Shown here piece by piece: positions 7,430-16,552 of a stretch of 64,000 bases of DNA (positions within the stretch are counted from its first letter, which is position 1; every line of letters begins with the position of its first letter). The DNA comes from an uncultured Lachnospiraceae bacterium (GTDB lineage Bacteria > Bacillota > Clostridia > Lachnospirales > Lachnospiraceae): NCBI GenBank assembly GCA_958428365.1, contig CAUAFT010000013.1, positions 1 through 64,000 of the forward strand. Direction: 5' to 3'. A program made the position numbers and the translations under genes. The notes beneath the pieces are model-generated. The model made no database searches and was not told where the DNA came from. It worked only from the letters and a program-made list of their open reading frames with translations.

Positions 7430-8626
7430 ATGCAATTTGTCAAAACGGAGGACTTAAAGCCCGGTATGCGGCTTGCAAAACCGATCTATAACCGCCTTGG
7501 CGTTCTTCTCTACGAACGCAACACCAAGCTGACGCCTCAGGGTATCGCCAGCATCCGCAAATTCTCAATCATCGGAATCTATATCCTGGAACCGGCGGAA
7601 CCTCTGCCGCCGCTCTCGGAAGAAGAGATCCAGTTCGAAAAATTCCAGACGGTATATATGTTCCGCCTGCGGGACGAATACGCCAAGATCGCCAAGGGCG
7701 AACAGCCGGATAAGCTCTATGATCTTTGCACCCACATCCTGCGGGAATATGGGAATCTGAACCACCAGATCGCCTTTTCCCAGAACATCCGAAGCTCCGG
7801 GGACTTCTTATACAAGCATGGGCTGAGTGTCGCCATTCTCTGCGCTATGATCTCCCACAAGCTGGGCTTCGCATATGAGGAACAACTGGCTCTGGTAGAA
7901 GCGGCGCTGCTCTACGATCTGGGATACCTGTATCTGGATTCCGACAAGATCACCGATACCGAGGATCCAGACAGTGAGGATTACGCCCAGTTATGCGCCG
8001 CAAGACAAAAAGCGCTGCTTTTACTGCGCCCGCAGAACAATGAATATAACCTTCCGAAGCTGACTTTAAAGACCATCTCAGAGATGACTCATCCGTCCAA
8101 TCACAAGGATCACGCCGAGGTATTGAAAAAGACCTGGGGCATGCCGACCCTGGTCCTGCGGGTAGCCGACCGTTTCGACCAGATCACAGCTATGCGGTAC
8201 GGATCTGAGCCACAGTCGGAGGTTCAGGCAGTCAATTACCTGATGAAATACCCCGACTTTTACAAACCGGACATCGTCCGGGCGTTGTCAGATTGTATCC
8301 ACATTCTTCCCCAGGGCGCCTGCGTGGATCTCTCCGACGGAGAAAAAGCCATGATCTTAGAGAGCAATCCGGTCAACTTCTTACAGCCTCTGGTTCTGAA
8401 ATTCTCGGATAATAAGATCTACGATCTGGGAGATCCCAAGGTACACGAAGAACTTCAGATCGTGGATATCATGAAGACCATGGATAACCGTATCTCCATC
8501 GATGAGGAGACATTAAAGCAGTTCAAGGCGGACAAACATATTGTGGAGCTTGCAAACCGATTCCGAAAGGCAAAGGCGAAGATCGCCAGAAAATTAAGAA
8601 AGACGGCTCCGCCAACTCTAAAATAA
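7430..8626 (+). CDS. Degenerate HD-GYP domain protein
   Basis: The N-terminus (MQFVKTEDLKPGMRLAKPIY) is that of HD-GYP-type cyclic-di-GMP phosphodiesterases. It is followed by a helical region and an HD-like core with KHGLSVAILCAMI and the segment ALLYDLGYLYL. The metal-binding His-Asp pair of true HD domains appears here as Tyr-Asp, and no GYP motif is visible. Catalysis is therefore doubtful, and a nucleotide-sensing or scaffold role is possible. I chose ATG 7430 because GGGGGA lies 7 bp upstream; an in-frame ATG at 7376 has only a weak site. The gene is alone on the plus strand and ends in a strong terminator. Confidence 0.75.
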   Translation: MQFVKTEDLKPGMRLAKPIYNRLGVLLYERNTKLTPQGIASIRKFSIIGIYILEPAEPLPPLSEEEIQFEKFQTVYMFRLRDEYAKIAKGEQPDKLYDLCTHILREYGNLNHQIAFSQNIRSSGDFLYKHGLSVAILCAMISHKLGFAYEEQLALVEAALLYDLGYLYLDSDKITDTEDPDSEDYAQLCAARQKALLLLRPQNNEYNLPKLTLKTISEMTHPSNHKDHAEVLKKTWGMPTLVLRVADRFDQITAMRYGSEPQSEVQAVNYLMKYPDFYKPDIVRALSDCIHILPQGACVDLSDGEKAMILESNPVNFLQPLVLKFSDNKIYDLGDPKVHEELQIVDIMKTMDNRISIDEETLKQFKADKHIVELANRFRKAKAKIARKLRKTAPPTLK

Positions 8627-8633
8627 AAAAGGA

Positions 8634-8691
8634 AACAGACTGATCAGTCCTTTTCCGGAAGGAAAATCCGTATGATCAGTCTGTTATTTTT
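8634..8691 (+). terminator. Terminator of the HD-GYP-like gene, overlapping the kinase 3' end
   Basis: AACAGACTGATCA (8634-8646) pairs with TGATCAGTCTGTT (8673-8685). An inner TTTTCC/GGAAAA stem follows, then ATTTTTAT. The hairpin includes the stop codon and last codons of the convergent kinase gene, so coding and termination share the same bases. Confidence 0.75.
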
Positions 8692-9540
8692 ATAGGAAGC
8701 CGATATCTCCCCACCCATCTGCCCCATCAGGGTCCTTGCGATCGCCAGCCCCAGCCCCGTGGAGTTTCCGGCAGTCTCCACCGTATAAAAACGGTCGAAC
8801 AGCCTGCCCGCCTGTATCTCATCCAGCCCGGACGCCGTATTGGCAAAGATGATCTCCCCTGATTTTCTCAGCGTAACATCCAGATCTCCATCGCTGTATT
8901 TCACAACATTATTCAGCAGATTGGAAAAGACGCGGGACAAGGCGGAAGCGTCCAGGTTACGCCATACTTTCTCCTCCGGCATCTGGATATTCGGAGTAAT
9001 TCCCCGTTTTTTTAGCGCCGTATAAAATGCCGCAATACTTTCTAAGAGCACGCTGCCAACGTCCACCCTCTCCCTCTCCACAACGTTTTTTGCCGTGAGA
9101 ATGACAGAATAACGAAACAATTCCTCCGTCAACTGCATTAACATTTCCGTCCGGTTTTTGATGATCTCAATATAGCGTTCCACCGCCCCGGACTTTTCCT
9201 CCTGTTCCAGCAACTCCAGATATCCATAGATCGCCGTCAGCGGCGTCCTTAAATCATGGGAAATATTCGTCACGGCATTTTTCAGTTCCAGATCTCCCTG
9301 CAAAAAACGGTGACGTTCCTTCTTCAACTGCCAAAGCTGCGTGTTGACCGCGTTAGCAAGACTCCTCACAGCCCTGTCACGGCTGGAAATATCGATCAGG
9401 GTATTGGTATCCGTCCCAAGCCGTTCCGCAAAGCCCTCCTCGATCTCCTTTACGGATTTTCGCAATAAATATATTTTTAAAATAAGCGCCGTGATAACCA
9501 ACAGCAAAATGAGGATTACAACTCCATACCAAACTTCCAT
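8644..9540 (-). CDS. Sensor histidine kinase
   Basis: This is a small membrane kinase of 298 aa. One N-terminal membrane helix lies at residues 4-25, followed by a short linker with no obvious extracellular sensor. The dimerisation box is ISHDLRTPL with the phosphorylated histidine at residue 95. The ATPase domain shows SNLLNNVVKYS (N box), FDRFY and GLGLAIARTLM (G box). The minimal input domain resembles kinases that sense peptides through a partner ABC transporter. It is the last gene of the set response regulator, ATPase, permease, kinase, and starts 12 bp after the permease stop. Confidence 0.9.
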   Translation of the reverse strand: MEVWYGVVILILLLVITALILKIYLLRKSVKEIEEGFAERLGTDTNTLIDISSRDRAVRSLANAVNTQLWQLKKERHRFLQGDLELKNAVTNISHDLRTPLTAIYGYLELLEQEEKSGAVERYIEIIKNRTEMLMQLTEELFRYSVILTAKNVVERERVDVGSVLLESIAAFYTALKKRGITPNIQMPEEKVWRNLDASALSRVFSNLLNNVVKYSDGDLDVTLRKSGEIIFANTASGLDEIQAGRLFDRFYTVETAGNSTGLGLAIARTLMGQMGGEISASYKNNRLIIRIFLPEKD

Positions 9541-9552
9541 GTCAGACTCCTG

Positions 9553-10413
9553 TCATCGCAGATCCTTTTTCTTAAAAATTACAATTCCCGCCCCGGTGGT
9601 TACAAGAATAAGTACACCATCATAGACCGCTATCAGCCTGAGGTTATCCGGGACATTCATAACGATCTGGTAGATCTGGGATACCGGAAGAAAGTTATTG
9701 AAAAACTCATAGACATCCCGCTTGATCCCTGTAAGATATCTGGAATTTTTTTCTCTTTCCACCGATATGACCTTCCCCGTATCCTGGTCCACATAATCAT
9801 AGGCATCAAAATATTCCGGCGACTCCAGTCTCTGCCAGATCGTGAGCGCTGCAAAAAGCATGATGGTCACAGAGAGCAGACAGACCACCGCTCCCGCCGC
9901 TTTACTCTGAATAGACATGGAGAACAGCAGCAGCAGCGCCATGAGCGCCAGCATTGCCGTTGTACTAACTGCCGTATAACGCAGGATATCGGCAGCTTTC
10001 ATCGTTGTGCCATTGAGCAGCAGATTTCCCAGCGCCAGCACCACCAGGATATGCACAAGCTGCATCATAATACCAGCCGCTCCGCAGACAAGGAGCTTGG
10101 ACAGATAGATGTTGCTGCGGGTATGTCCCGCTGTGAGCTTATTTCTGATGGTTCCGTCCGAATATTCCGTCCCTACAAAAATACCCACAAAGACCGCATA
10201 GGCAAAGATCAGGTATAAGCCTCCCACAAAAAGAAGTCCATCTGCATTGCTGTATTCTATTCCCAGTTGTGCATACAACTCCGGATTCTCCCTCACATCC
10301 TGCCACCGCAGTAACACCATAAAAGCGCCCATACCTGCGGCAAATAGCAGACCCATCTTAAAAACCGCACTCTTCCATAATCTTACAAATTCCGCAGACA
10401 ATAATTTACTCAT
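9553..10413 (-). CDS. ABC-2 type transporter permease
   Basis: This is an integral membrane subunit with about six hydrophobic segments, for example AVFKMGLLFAAGMGAFMVLL at the N-terminus, a GGLYLIFAYAVFVGIFVG segment, and a C-terminal LIAVYDGVLILVTTGAGIVI. TEYSDGTIRNKLTAGHTRSN is typical of lantibiotic-immunity and bacitracin-type ABC-2 permeases. I start at ATG 10413 (MSKLLSAEF), which has GAGGTG upstream and overlaps the ATPase stop by 8 bp. A longer upstream frame is shadow sequence. Partner of the ATPase at 10406-11320. Confidence 0.85.
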   Translation of the reverse strand: MSKLLSAEFVRLWKSAVFKMGLLFAAGMGAFMVLLRWQDVRENPELYAQLGIEYSNADGLLFVGGLYLIFAYAVFVGIFVGTEYSDGTIRNKLTAGHTRSNIYLSKLLVCGAAGIMMQLVHILVVLALGNLLLNGTTMKAADILRYTAVSTTAMLALMALLLLFSMSIQSKAAGAVVCLLSVTIMLFAALTIWQRLESPEYFDAYDYVDQDTGKVISVEREKNSRYLTGIKRDVYEFFNNFLPVSQIYQIVMNVPDNLRLIAVYDGVLILVTTGAGIVIFKKKDLR

Positions 10414-11320
10414 TTTTTTCACCTCCCACCAGACTGACATAATAGCTCTCCAGACTCTCGTCGCGTTCCTGCATGGAAATGATCTCGCAATCCTCTTTTG
10501 CCAGCGCCAGAGCAAGCCTGGAAACTTTTATTTTTTCAAAAATATCGGCGGTAGTATCGGAGAGGATCTTATAATCCACCTCCATGTCCTCCAGAATACG
10601 GGCGAGTATCTTCGTATCGCTCACTTCCACACGGACACATTTACGGCAGGCGTTTTCCAGCTCCTCCGCACTCATCTCCTTCACGATACGCCCATTGTCA
10701 ATAAATCCGTAGTGGGTTGCCAGCTTCGAGAGTTCGTCGAGAATATGACTTGAGATCAGAACGGTGATCTGCTGTTCCCGATTCAGCTTTAAGATCAGCT
10801 CCCGGATCTCGATAATCCCCTGGGGATCCAGACCGTTGACCGGCTCATCCAAGACCAGAAAGTCGGGACTGCCTGCCAGCGCAATGCCAATCCCCAGCCT
10901 TTGCCGCATACCGAGGGAAAAATTCTTTGCCTTTTTCTTTCCCGTATTTTCAAGTCCCACCAGTTTCAGGATCTCATTCAAGCCGTCATAGGACGGAAGG
11001 CCCAGAATCCGGTACTGCTGCTTTAGATTTTCCTCCGCAGTCATATTCAGATAAATGGAAGGCGTCTCCACCACAGCGCCCATTCGTCTGCGGGATCTCA
11101 CAACCGCCTTATCGGTATGTTCTCTTCCATACAATGTATATCCGCCGGATGTCGGCTCCTGTAACCCACAGATCAGCCGGATCAGCGTTGTCTTTCCGGC
11201 GCCGTTCTTTCCCACGAAGCCGTAGATCGCCCCTTTGGGAACGTTCATGGACAGTCCGTTCAATGCTTTGACATTTTTATAACTTTTGCTCAAAGCATTT
11301 GTTTGCAGAATATATTCCAT
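10406..11320 (-). CDS. ABC transporter ATP-binding protein (bacitracin/lantibiotic type)
   Basis: Walker A is VGKNGAGKTT (about residues 38-47). The signature is NFSLGMRQRLGIG and Walker B is FLVLDEPVNGLDPQG, with the SSHILDEL H-loop. The C-terminal extension of about 90 aa is typical of the BcrA-like group that moves peptides or gives antimicrobial resistance. ATG 11320 has AAGGAGG 8 bp upstream; a TTG three codons earlier is less likely. It probably works with the downstream permease, and is controlled by the adjacent response regulator through the repeats at 11362-11402. Confidence 0.88.
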   Translation of the reverse strand: MEYILQTNALSKSYKNVKALNGLSMNVPKGAIYGFVGKNGAGKTTLIRLICGLQEPTSGGYTLYGREHTDKAVVRSRRRMGAVVETPSIYLNMTAEENLKQQYRILGLPSYDGLNEILKLVGLENTGKKKAKNFSLGMRQRLGIGIALAGSPDFLVLDEPVNGLDPQGIIEIRELILKLNREQQITVLISSHILDELSKLATHYGFIDNGRIVKEMSAEELENACRKCVRVEVSDTKILARILEDMEVDYKILSDTTADIFEKIKVSRLALALAKEDCEIISMQERDESLESYYVSLVGGEKNE

Positions 11321-11361
11321 AAAAATCAACCTCCTTTATGTGATACATTCTATCAGACAGC

Positions 11362-11402
11362 GGTAAAGAAAACGGTAAGCAAATGGTAAAGAAACGGTAA
11401 AG
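11362..11402. promoter_or_regulatory. Direct-repeat operator before the ABC genes
   Basis: Four copies of GGTAA(A/G) start at 11362, 11374, 11385 and 11396 (TTTACC on the minus strand), spaced 12, 11 and 11 bp. A minus-strand -10, TAGAAT, lies at 11347-11352 with no recognisable -35. Evenly phased repeats in place of a -35 are typical of activation by an OmpR-type regulator, presumably the product of the gene just upstream. Confidence 0.6.
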
Positions 11403-11405
11403 ATC

Positions 11406-12077
11406 CTATTCCGACCTCATCTTAAACCCAATTCCCCAGACTGACTCGATATAGTCCTTCCCCTCTGCTTCACGCAGCTTCTTCCGCAGATTACTGATAT
11501 GCATTTTCAGGGAGCTCTCGGTGCAATCCGGGGTATCCTCGCTGATACGATCCAACAGCGCCGATTTTGTGAGTACCTGCGTCAGGTTCTGCATCAAAAG
11601 CTTTAAAATGGCGTATTCCGTTCTGGTCAGCCGGATCTCCTCTGCTCCTATGGTCACAAGATGCGTTTCCGTATTCAATGTGATATCATCAAAGACAAGG
11701 ACCGGGGCCTCTGGAGCGTCTGTGTGTTCCCGCAGGTGTACGGCGATCCTGGCGAGAAGCTCCTTTGTATGAAAGGGCTTTGTCACATAGTCCACAGCCC
11801 CGCCAAGCAGAACTTCCACCTTGTTGTCCACGTCGACTTTTGCACTTACCACAATGACCGGTATCCCTTTGATCTGCAAAAGCACCTCTTCCCCGTTCAG
11901 CCCCGGCAGCATGAGATCCAACAGCACAAGATCCGGTTTTTTCTGTGAGAGGACAAGCAGCGCCTCCGTTCCCGAATAAGCGCGCAGGACGCCGTATCCC
12001 TCTTTGGCGAGGGTCTCCTCCAGCAGATTGCCGATATGGACATCATCATCTATGATCAGGATATTTTTCAATATCAT
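11406..12077 (-). CDS. OmpR-family response regulator
   Basis: The receiver domain (residues 1-115) starts NILIIDDDVHIG. The phospho-accepting aspartate is expected at residue 54 (LLDLMLPGLNG), with VVSAK and the TKPFHTKELLARI end of the domain. The winged-helix output domain (about 125-223) contains EIRLTRTEYAILKLLM and the YIESVWGIGFKM ending. It probably regulates the ABC transporter and kinase genes just downstream through the repeat array in between. ATG 12077 is preceded by GAGGAG. The gene lies just after the carB terminator, and I see no clear promoter of its own. Confidence 0.92.
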   Translation of the reverse strand: MILKNILIIDDDVHIGNLLEETLAKEGYGVLRAYSGTEALLVLSQKKPDLVLLDLMLPGLNGEEVLLQIKGIPVIVVSAKVDVDNKVEVLLGGAVDYVTKPFHTKELLARIAVHLREHTDAPEAPVLVFDDITLNTETHLVTIGAEEIRLTRTEYAILKLLMQNLTQVLTKSALLDRISEDTPDCTESSLKMHISNLRKKLREAEGKDYIESVWGIGFKMRSE

Positions 12078-12097
12078 TCATCTCCTCTTTTTCCAAA

Positions 12098-12131
12098 ATA
12101 AAAAAGAGAGCTGATTCTTCTGCCAGCTCTC
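12098..12131 (-). terminator. Terminator of carAB
   Basis: GAGAGCTG and CAGCTCTC (minus strand) form an 8-bp stem followed by TTTTTTATTTT. It lies just after the carB stop and before the response regulator gene. Confidence 0.75.
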
Positions 12132-12141
12132 CTCTTCCACT

Positions 12142-15100
12142 CTATATGTTTTTCACCGTTGCAATATCCACAAGGGTCATTTCCTCACTGGCATTTTCCA
12201 GGCTTAGAGCAAGGGCGTTCGCCGTATCCAAAGAAGTTAAGCAGTGTACGCCTGTCTCAATGGCGTTTCTGCGGATCAAAAATCCGTCTCTGCTCTTATC
12301 CCTTCCCTGAGTCGGGGTGTCGATGACAAGGTCGATCTTGTGTCCTAAGATCAGATCCATCACGTTCGGGGATTCCTGAGAGATCTTATTGACGCGCAGG
12401 GCGTTAACGCCTTTTTCCTGCAAGAACTTCGCCGTACTTCTGGTGGCGTAGATCTTATATCCCAGAGCCTCGAAACGCTTGGCAACCTCTGCCGCCTCCG
12501 GCTTATCCGCATCCTTGACGGTCATGATCATCTGCTTATGTTTTGGAAGGATCACTCCTGCTCCCAAAAACGCCTTATAGAGCGCCTCGTTGAAGGTCTT
12601 TGCAATTCCAAGACACTCTCCCGTGGATTTCATCTCAGGTCCTAAGCTGATCTCCGCGCCCCGCAGCTTCTCAAAGGAAAATACCGGCATCTTGATGGCA
12701 ATGTAATCCGCCTCCGGTGCAAGTCCGGTTGGATATCCCATCCCCTTTAAGGTGTTGCCGATGATAACCTTCGTGGCAAGGTCTACAATCGGGATTCCAG
12801 TTACCTTACTGATGTAAGGTACAGTTCTGGAGGAACGGGGATTTACCTCGATAACGTAAACCTGTCCGTCCATGACAATGAACTGAATGTTGATCAGTCC
12901 GATGACATGAAGGGCTTTTGCAAGACGTCTCGTATATTCCACGATGGTCTCCTTGACCTCCTCCTCAATGGTGGGAGCCGGATAGACGGAAATACTGTCT
13001 CCTGAATGAACTCCGGTCCTCTCGATATGTTCCATGATTCCAGGGATCAGGATGTCGGTTCCGTCACAGACCGCATCCACCTCGATTTCTTTTCCCTGTA
13101 AATATTTATCCACGAGAATTGGATGATCCTGGGCATAACGGTTGATGACCGCCATAAATTCTTCGATTTCCTCATCATTTAAGGCAATCTGCATTCCCTG
13201 TCCGCCGAGAACGTAAGAAGGACGTACCAGAACCGGGTAACCCAGGCGGTTCGCAACCTCCTTCGCCTCCTCTGCGGTGAAGACAGTTCCACCCGCGGCT
13301 CTTGGGATCTCGGTTTCCTCCAGGATTTTATCAAATAACTCTCTGTCCTCTGCCGCGTCTACGTCCTCTGCCTTGGTGCCGAGGATTTTTACGCCCATCT
13401 TCATCAGGCTTTCGGTTAATTTGATCGCTGTCTGTCCGCCGAACTGGACGACGGCTCCGTCCGGTTTTTCCAGACGCACGATGTTTTCCACATCCTCCGG
13501 AGTCAACGGCTCAAAATACAATTTGTCCGCAATATCGAAGTCGGTAGAGACTGTCTCCGGGTTGTTGTTGACGATGATGGTCTCATACCCCTCTTTTGCA
13601 AACGCCCAGGTACTGTGGACGGAACAGTAGTCAAATTCGATTCCCTGTCCGATTCGGATCGGACCGGAACCCAGTACAAGAACCTTTTTCTCCGGATGCG
13701 TCTCTTCTGCTTCGTTGACACTTCCAAAACAGGAATAGTAATATGGGGTGCTGGCTTCAAATTCCGCCGCACAGGTATCCACCATTTTGAACGCCGCCAC
13801 AATGCCGTTTTCATAGCGCAGATCGCGAATCTCTTCTTCCGTCTTTCCCGTTAAATCCGCAATGACATTGTCCGGGTATTCGATCCGTTTTGCTTCCTTT
13901 AAAAGCTCCACGGTCAGTTCTTCGCTTCTTAACCGCTCTTCCATCTCCACAAGAATCGCCAGCTTATCAATAAACCAGTGATCGATCATGGTGATCTCAT
14001 GGATCTCATCGTAGGAGATTCCCCTGCGGATAGCTTCCGCGATGACCCAGATCCTGCGGTCGTCCACAATTCTTAACTGCTCAATCAGTTCCTCTTTACT
14101 AAGTTCCGTAAAGTCATAGGACATTAAGGAATCCACATGCTGCTCTAAGGAACGGATGGCTTTCATCAGAGCGCCCTCAAAGTTGGTACAGATACTCATG
14201 ACCTCTCCGGTTGCCTTCATCTGAGTAGTCAGCGTTCTCTTCGCCGTGATGAACTTATCAAAAGGCAGTCTTGGAATCTTGACCACACAGTAATCCAACA
14301 TTGGTTCGAAGCTGGCATAGGTCTTGCCTGTAATGGCATTTTTGATCTCATCCAGAGTATAGCCCAGGGCAATCTTTGCCGCCACCTTTGCAATTGGGTA
14401 TCCGGTCGCCTTGGAAGCCAGGGCGGAAGAACGGGATACACGAGGATTTACCTCGATGACGCAGTATTCAAAGGTGGTCGGATGCAGGGCATATTGCACG
14501 TTGCATCCTCCCGTAATATTTAATTCAGATATAATATTTAAGGCAGATGTACGGAGCATCTGGTATTCTTTATCACCGAGCGTCTGGGACGGAGCCACGA
14601 CGATGGAATCTCCGGTGTGAACGCCCACCGGGTCGATGTTTTCCATATTACATACGGTGATACAGTTGCCGTTGGCGTCCCGCATTACCTCGTACTCGAT
14701 CTCTTTCCAGCCTGCGATACAGCGCTCCACCAGAACTTCTCCTACACGGCTCAGGCGCAGTCCATTGGATAAGATGTCGATTAACTCCGTCTCATTGTGG
14801 GCGATACCGCCGCCGCTTCCGCCTAAAGTATAAGCAGGACGCAGTACCACCGGATAACCGATGGTGTTGGTGAATGCAATACCGTCCTCCACGTTGTGAA
14901 CAACGGTGGACGGGGCGCATGGCTCCCCAATCTTTTCCATGGTATCCTTGAATGCCTGCCGGTCTTCCGCCTTGAAAATGGTCTCGGCGGTGGTGCCGAT
15001 CAGCTTGACACCGTGTTCTTCTAAAAATCCGGACTCTGCCAATTCCATACCCAGGTTCAATCCCGCCTGTCCTCCAAGGGTCGGCAGGACACTGTCCGGT

Positions 15101-15345
15101 TTTTCTTTTAAGATGATCTGTTCTAATACCTTGGCTGTCAACGGCTCAATATAGACCTCGTCCGCAATCTCCTTATCGGTCATAATGGTAGCCGGGTTGG
15201 AATTGACAAGGACAACTTCGATTCCCTCTTCTTTTAAAGAGCGGCATGCCTGTGTTCCGGCGTAGTCGAACTCCGCCGCCTGTCCGATCACGATAGGACC
15301 GGAACCGATGACTAATACTTTTTTGATATCTGGATTCTTTGGCAT
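12142..15345 (-). CDS. carB: Carbamoyl-phosphate synthase large subunit
   Basis: CarB makes carbamoyl phosphate from ammonia (supplied by CarA), bicarbonate and two ATP, for pyrimidine and arginine synthesis. The 1067-aa protein shows the internal duplication of the family. The first ATP-grasp half begins KKVLVIGSGPIVIGQAAEFDYAG and includes EVNPRVSRSSALASKATGYP. The second begins near residue 555 with KKVLVLGSGPIRIGQGIEFDY and includes EVNPRSSRTVPYISKVTG. The C-terminal MGS-like allosteric domain (about 930-1067) contains LGHKIDLVIDTPTQG. Its ATG overlaps the carA stop as TAATG, so translation is coupled. Confidence 0.97.
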   Translation of the reverse strand: MPKNPDIKKVLVIGSGPIVIGQAAEFDYAGTQACRSLKEEGIEVVLVNSNPATIMTDKEIADEVYIEPLTAKVLEQIILKEKPDSVLPTLGGQAGLNLGMELAESGFLEEHGVKLIGTTAETIFKAEDRQAFKDTMEKIGEPCAPSTVVHNVEDGIAFTNTIGYPVVLRPAYTLGGSGGGIAHNETELIDILSNGLRLSRVGEVLVERCIAGWKEIEYEVMRDANGNCITVCNMENIDPVGVHTGDSIVVAPSQTLGDKEYQMLRTSALNIISELNITGGCNVQYALHPTTFEYCVIEVNPRVSRSSALASKATGYPIAKVAAKIALGYTLDEIKNAITGKTYASFEPMLDYCVVKIPRLPFDKFITAKRTLTTQMKATGEVMSICTNFEGALMKAIRSLEQHVDSLMSYDFTELSKEELIEQLRIVDDRRIWVIAEAIRRGISYDEIHEITMIDHWFIDKLAILVEMEERLRSEELTVELLKEAKRIEYPDNVIADLTGKTEEEIRDLRYENGIVAAFKMVDTCAAEFEASTPYYYSCFGSVNEAEETHPEKKVLVLGSGPIRIGQGIEFDYCSVHSTWAFAKEGYETIIVNNNPETVSTDFDIADKLYFEPLTPEDVENIVRLEKPDGAVVQFGGQTAIKLTESLMKMGVKILGTKAEDVDAAEDRELFDKILEETEIPRAAGGTVFTAEEAKEVANRLGYPVLVRPSYVLGGQGMQIALNDEEIEEFMAVINRYAQDHPILVDKYLQGKEIEVDAVCDGTDILIPGIMEHIERTGVHSGDSISVYPAPTIEEEVKETIVEYTRRLAKALHVIGLINIQFIVMDGQVYVIEVNPRSSRTVPYISKVTGIPIVDLATKVIIGNTLKGMGYPTGLAPEADYIAIKMPVFSFEKLRGAEISLGPEMKSTGECLGIAKTFNEALYKAFLGAGVILPKHKQMIMTVKDADKPEAAEVAKRFEALGYKIYATRSTAKFLQEKGVNALRVNKISQESPNVMDLILGHKIDLVIDTPTQGRDKSRDGFLIRRNAIETGVHCLTSLDTANALALSLENASEEMTLVDIATVKNI

Positions 15346-16415
15346 TACTGGTTCCCTCCCATCATATTAATAAATCGGTCAAAAAGGTAAGCGCTGTCCT
15401 GTGGTCCCGGACATGCTTCCGGATGAAATTGCACCGTAAAAATATTTTTTCCTATATATTTTAAGCCCTCGTTCGTGCCGTCGTTGACATTGGTGAATGC
15501 CGGCACCGCCACTTTTTCATCCAGGGCTTCTGGGTTCACGGCATAACCGTGGTTCTGGGAGGAGATATAGACCCTTCCCGTCTCCAGATCCTTCACCGGG
15601 TGATTTCCTCCCCGGTGTCCGTATTTTAATTTATAGGTATCCGCTCCCGTTGCCAGCGCCATGAGCTGGTGTCCCAGGCAGATGGCAAAGATCGGAACCT
15701 CCGAATCATATAATTTTTTGATCTCCGCAATGATGGACTGACATTCCTTCGGGTCTCCCGGTCCGTTGCTGAGCATGATCCCATCCGGCTCTGCTCGAAG
15801 GATCTCCTCCGCTGTGGTATGCGCCGGATAGATGGTCACTTCGCATCCTCTATCGTTTAAAGAACGGGCAATATTGTTCTTCGCCCCCAGGTCAAGAAGG
15901 GCAACTTTTTTTCCTTTTCCCTTTAATACGCTTTTCTCATCACAGGTCACCCTGTCTACGACATTCCCTGTCTTATATTCTTTTAATCTCGGAATGATCG
16001 CTTCCACATTATAATCCTCATCGGTGGTGATCATACCGTTCATCGTACCCTTATCTCTGAGGATCTTGGTCAGGGCTCTCGTATCGATCCCTGCAATTCC
16101 CGGAATGTCGTGTTCCTTTAAGAAGTCCTGAATGGTCCCCTCGCATCGGAAGTTGCTGGGCATTCTGGAAAGCTCCCGGACGATATAGCCGTTCACCCAT
16201 GGTCTGCCCGACTCCATATCCGGTGTGATCCCGTAATTTCCAATCAGGGGATATGTCATCACCACTGCCTGTCCGGCATAGGATGGATCGGTTAGGACCT
16301 CCAGATACCCGGTCATTGACGTATTGAATACGATTTCGCTGATAATTTCTTTTTGCGAACCGATGCTGGTTCCCTCAAAGACAGTTCCATCTTCTAAGAT
16401 CAGAAAAGCTTTCAT
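15345..16415 (-). CDS. carA: Carbamoyl-phosphate synthase small (glutaminase) subunit
   Basis: CarA hydrolyses glutamine and channels ammonia to CarB. The N-terminal domain (about 1-150) contains FNTSMTGYLEVLTDPSYAGQ. The class I glutamine amidotransferase domain follows, with the nucleophile elbow FAICLGHQLMALA, then KYGHRGGNHPV and the C-terminal QFHPEACPGPQD holding the His-x-Glu of the triad. 356 aa is normal. The gene is first in carAB, and a promoter plus a terminator-like leader hairpin lie upstream. Confidence 0.97.
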   Translation of the reverse strand: MKAFLILEDGTVFEGTSIGSQKEIISEIVFNTSMTGYLEVLTDPSYAGQAVVMTYPLIGNYGITPDMESGRPWVNGYIVRELSRMPSNFRCEGTIQDFLKEHDIPGIAGIDTRALTKILRDKGTMNGMITTDEDYNVEAIIPRLKEYKTGNVVDRVTCDEKSVLKGKGKKVALLDLGAKNNIARSLNDRGCEVTIYPAHTTAEEILRAEPDGIMLSNGPGDPKECQSIIAEIKKLYDSEVPIFAICLGHQLMALATGADTYKLKYGHRGGNHPVKDLETGRVYISSQNHGYAVNPEALDEKVAVPAFTNVNDGTNEGLKYIGKNIFTVQFHPEACPGPQDSAYLFDRFINMMGGNQ

Positions 16416-16444
16416 TATTTACCCTGTCCTTTCTAAATTTTCTC

Positions 16445-16472
16445 AAAAAAAAAGAGGGGGATTCTCTTTTTT
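16445..16472 (-). terminator. Leader hairpin upstream of carA
   Basis: On the minus strand AAAAAAGAG pairs with CTCTTTTTT around a 7-nt loop, with further T. It lies about 20 nt after the start point predicted from the promoter at 16498-16526. It could be an attenuator of carAB, or the terminator of coaBC read from upstream; the sequence alone does not decide. Confidence 0.5.
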
Positions 16473-16497
16473 ACATAGTGATACCTAAATTGTAAAA

Positions 16498-16526
16498 AGT
16501 GTATCATATTCGTGATTATTTTTCAA
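16498..16526 (-). promoter_or_regulatory. Candidate carAB promoter
   Basis: Minus strand TTGAAA-N17-TACACT, between the coaBC stop and the carA leader hairpin. Confidence 0.5.
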
Positions 16527-16552
16527 CCTTATTTTTCTTTCCCCATCTTTTT

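Noticed and set aside
12142..15345. Several open frames antisense to carB
   Set aside because: They mirror the codon structure of carB; none has a ribosome site.
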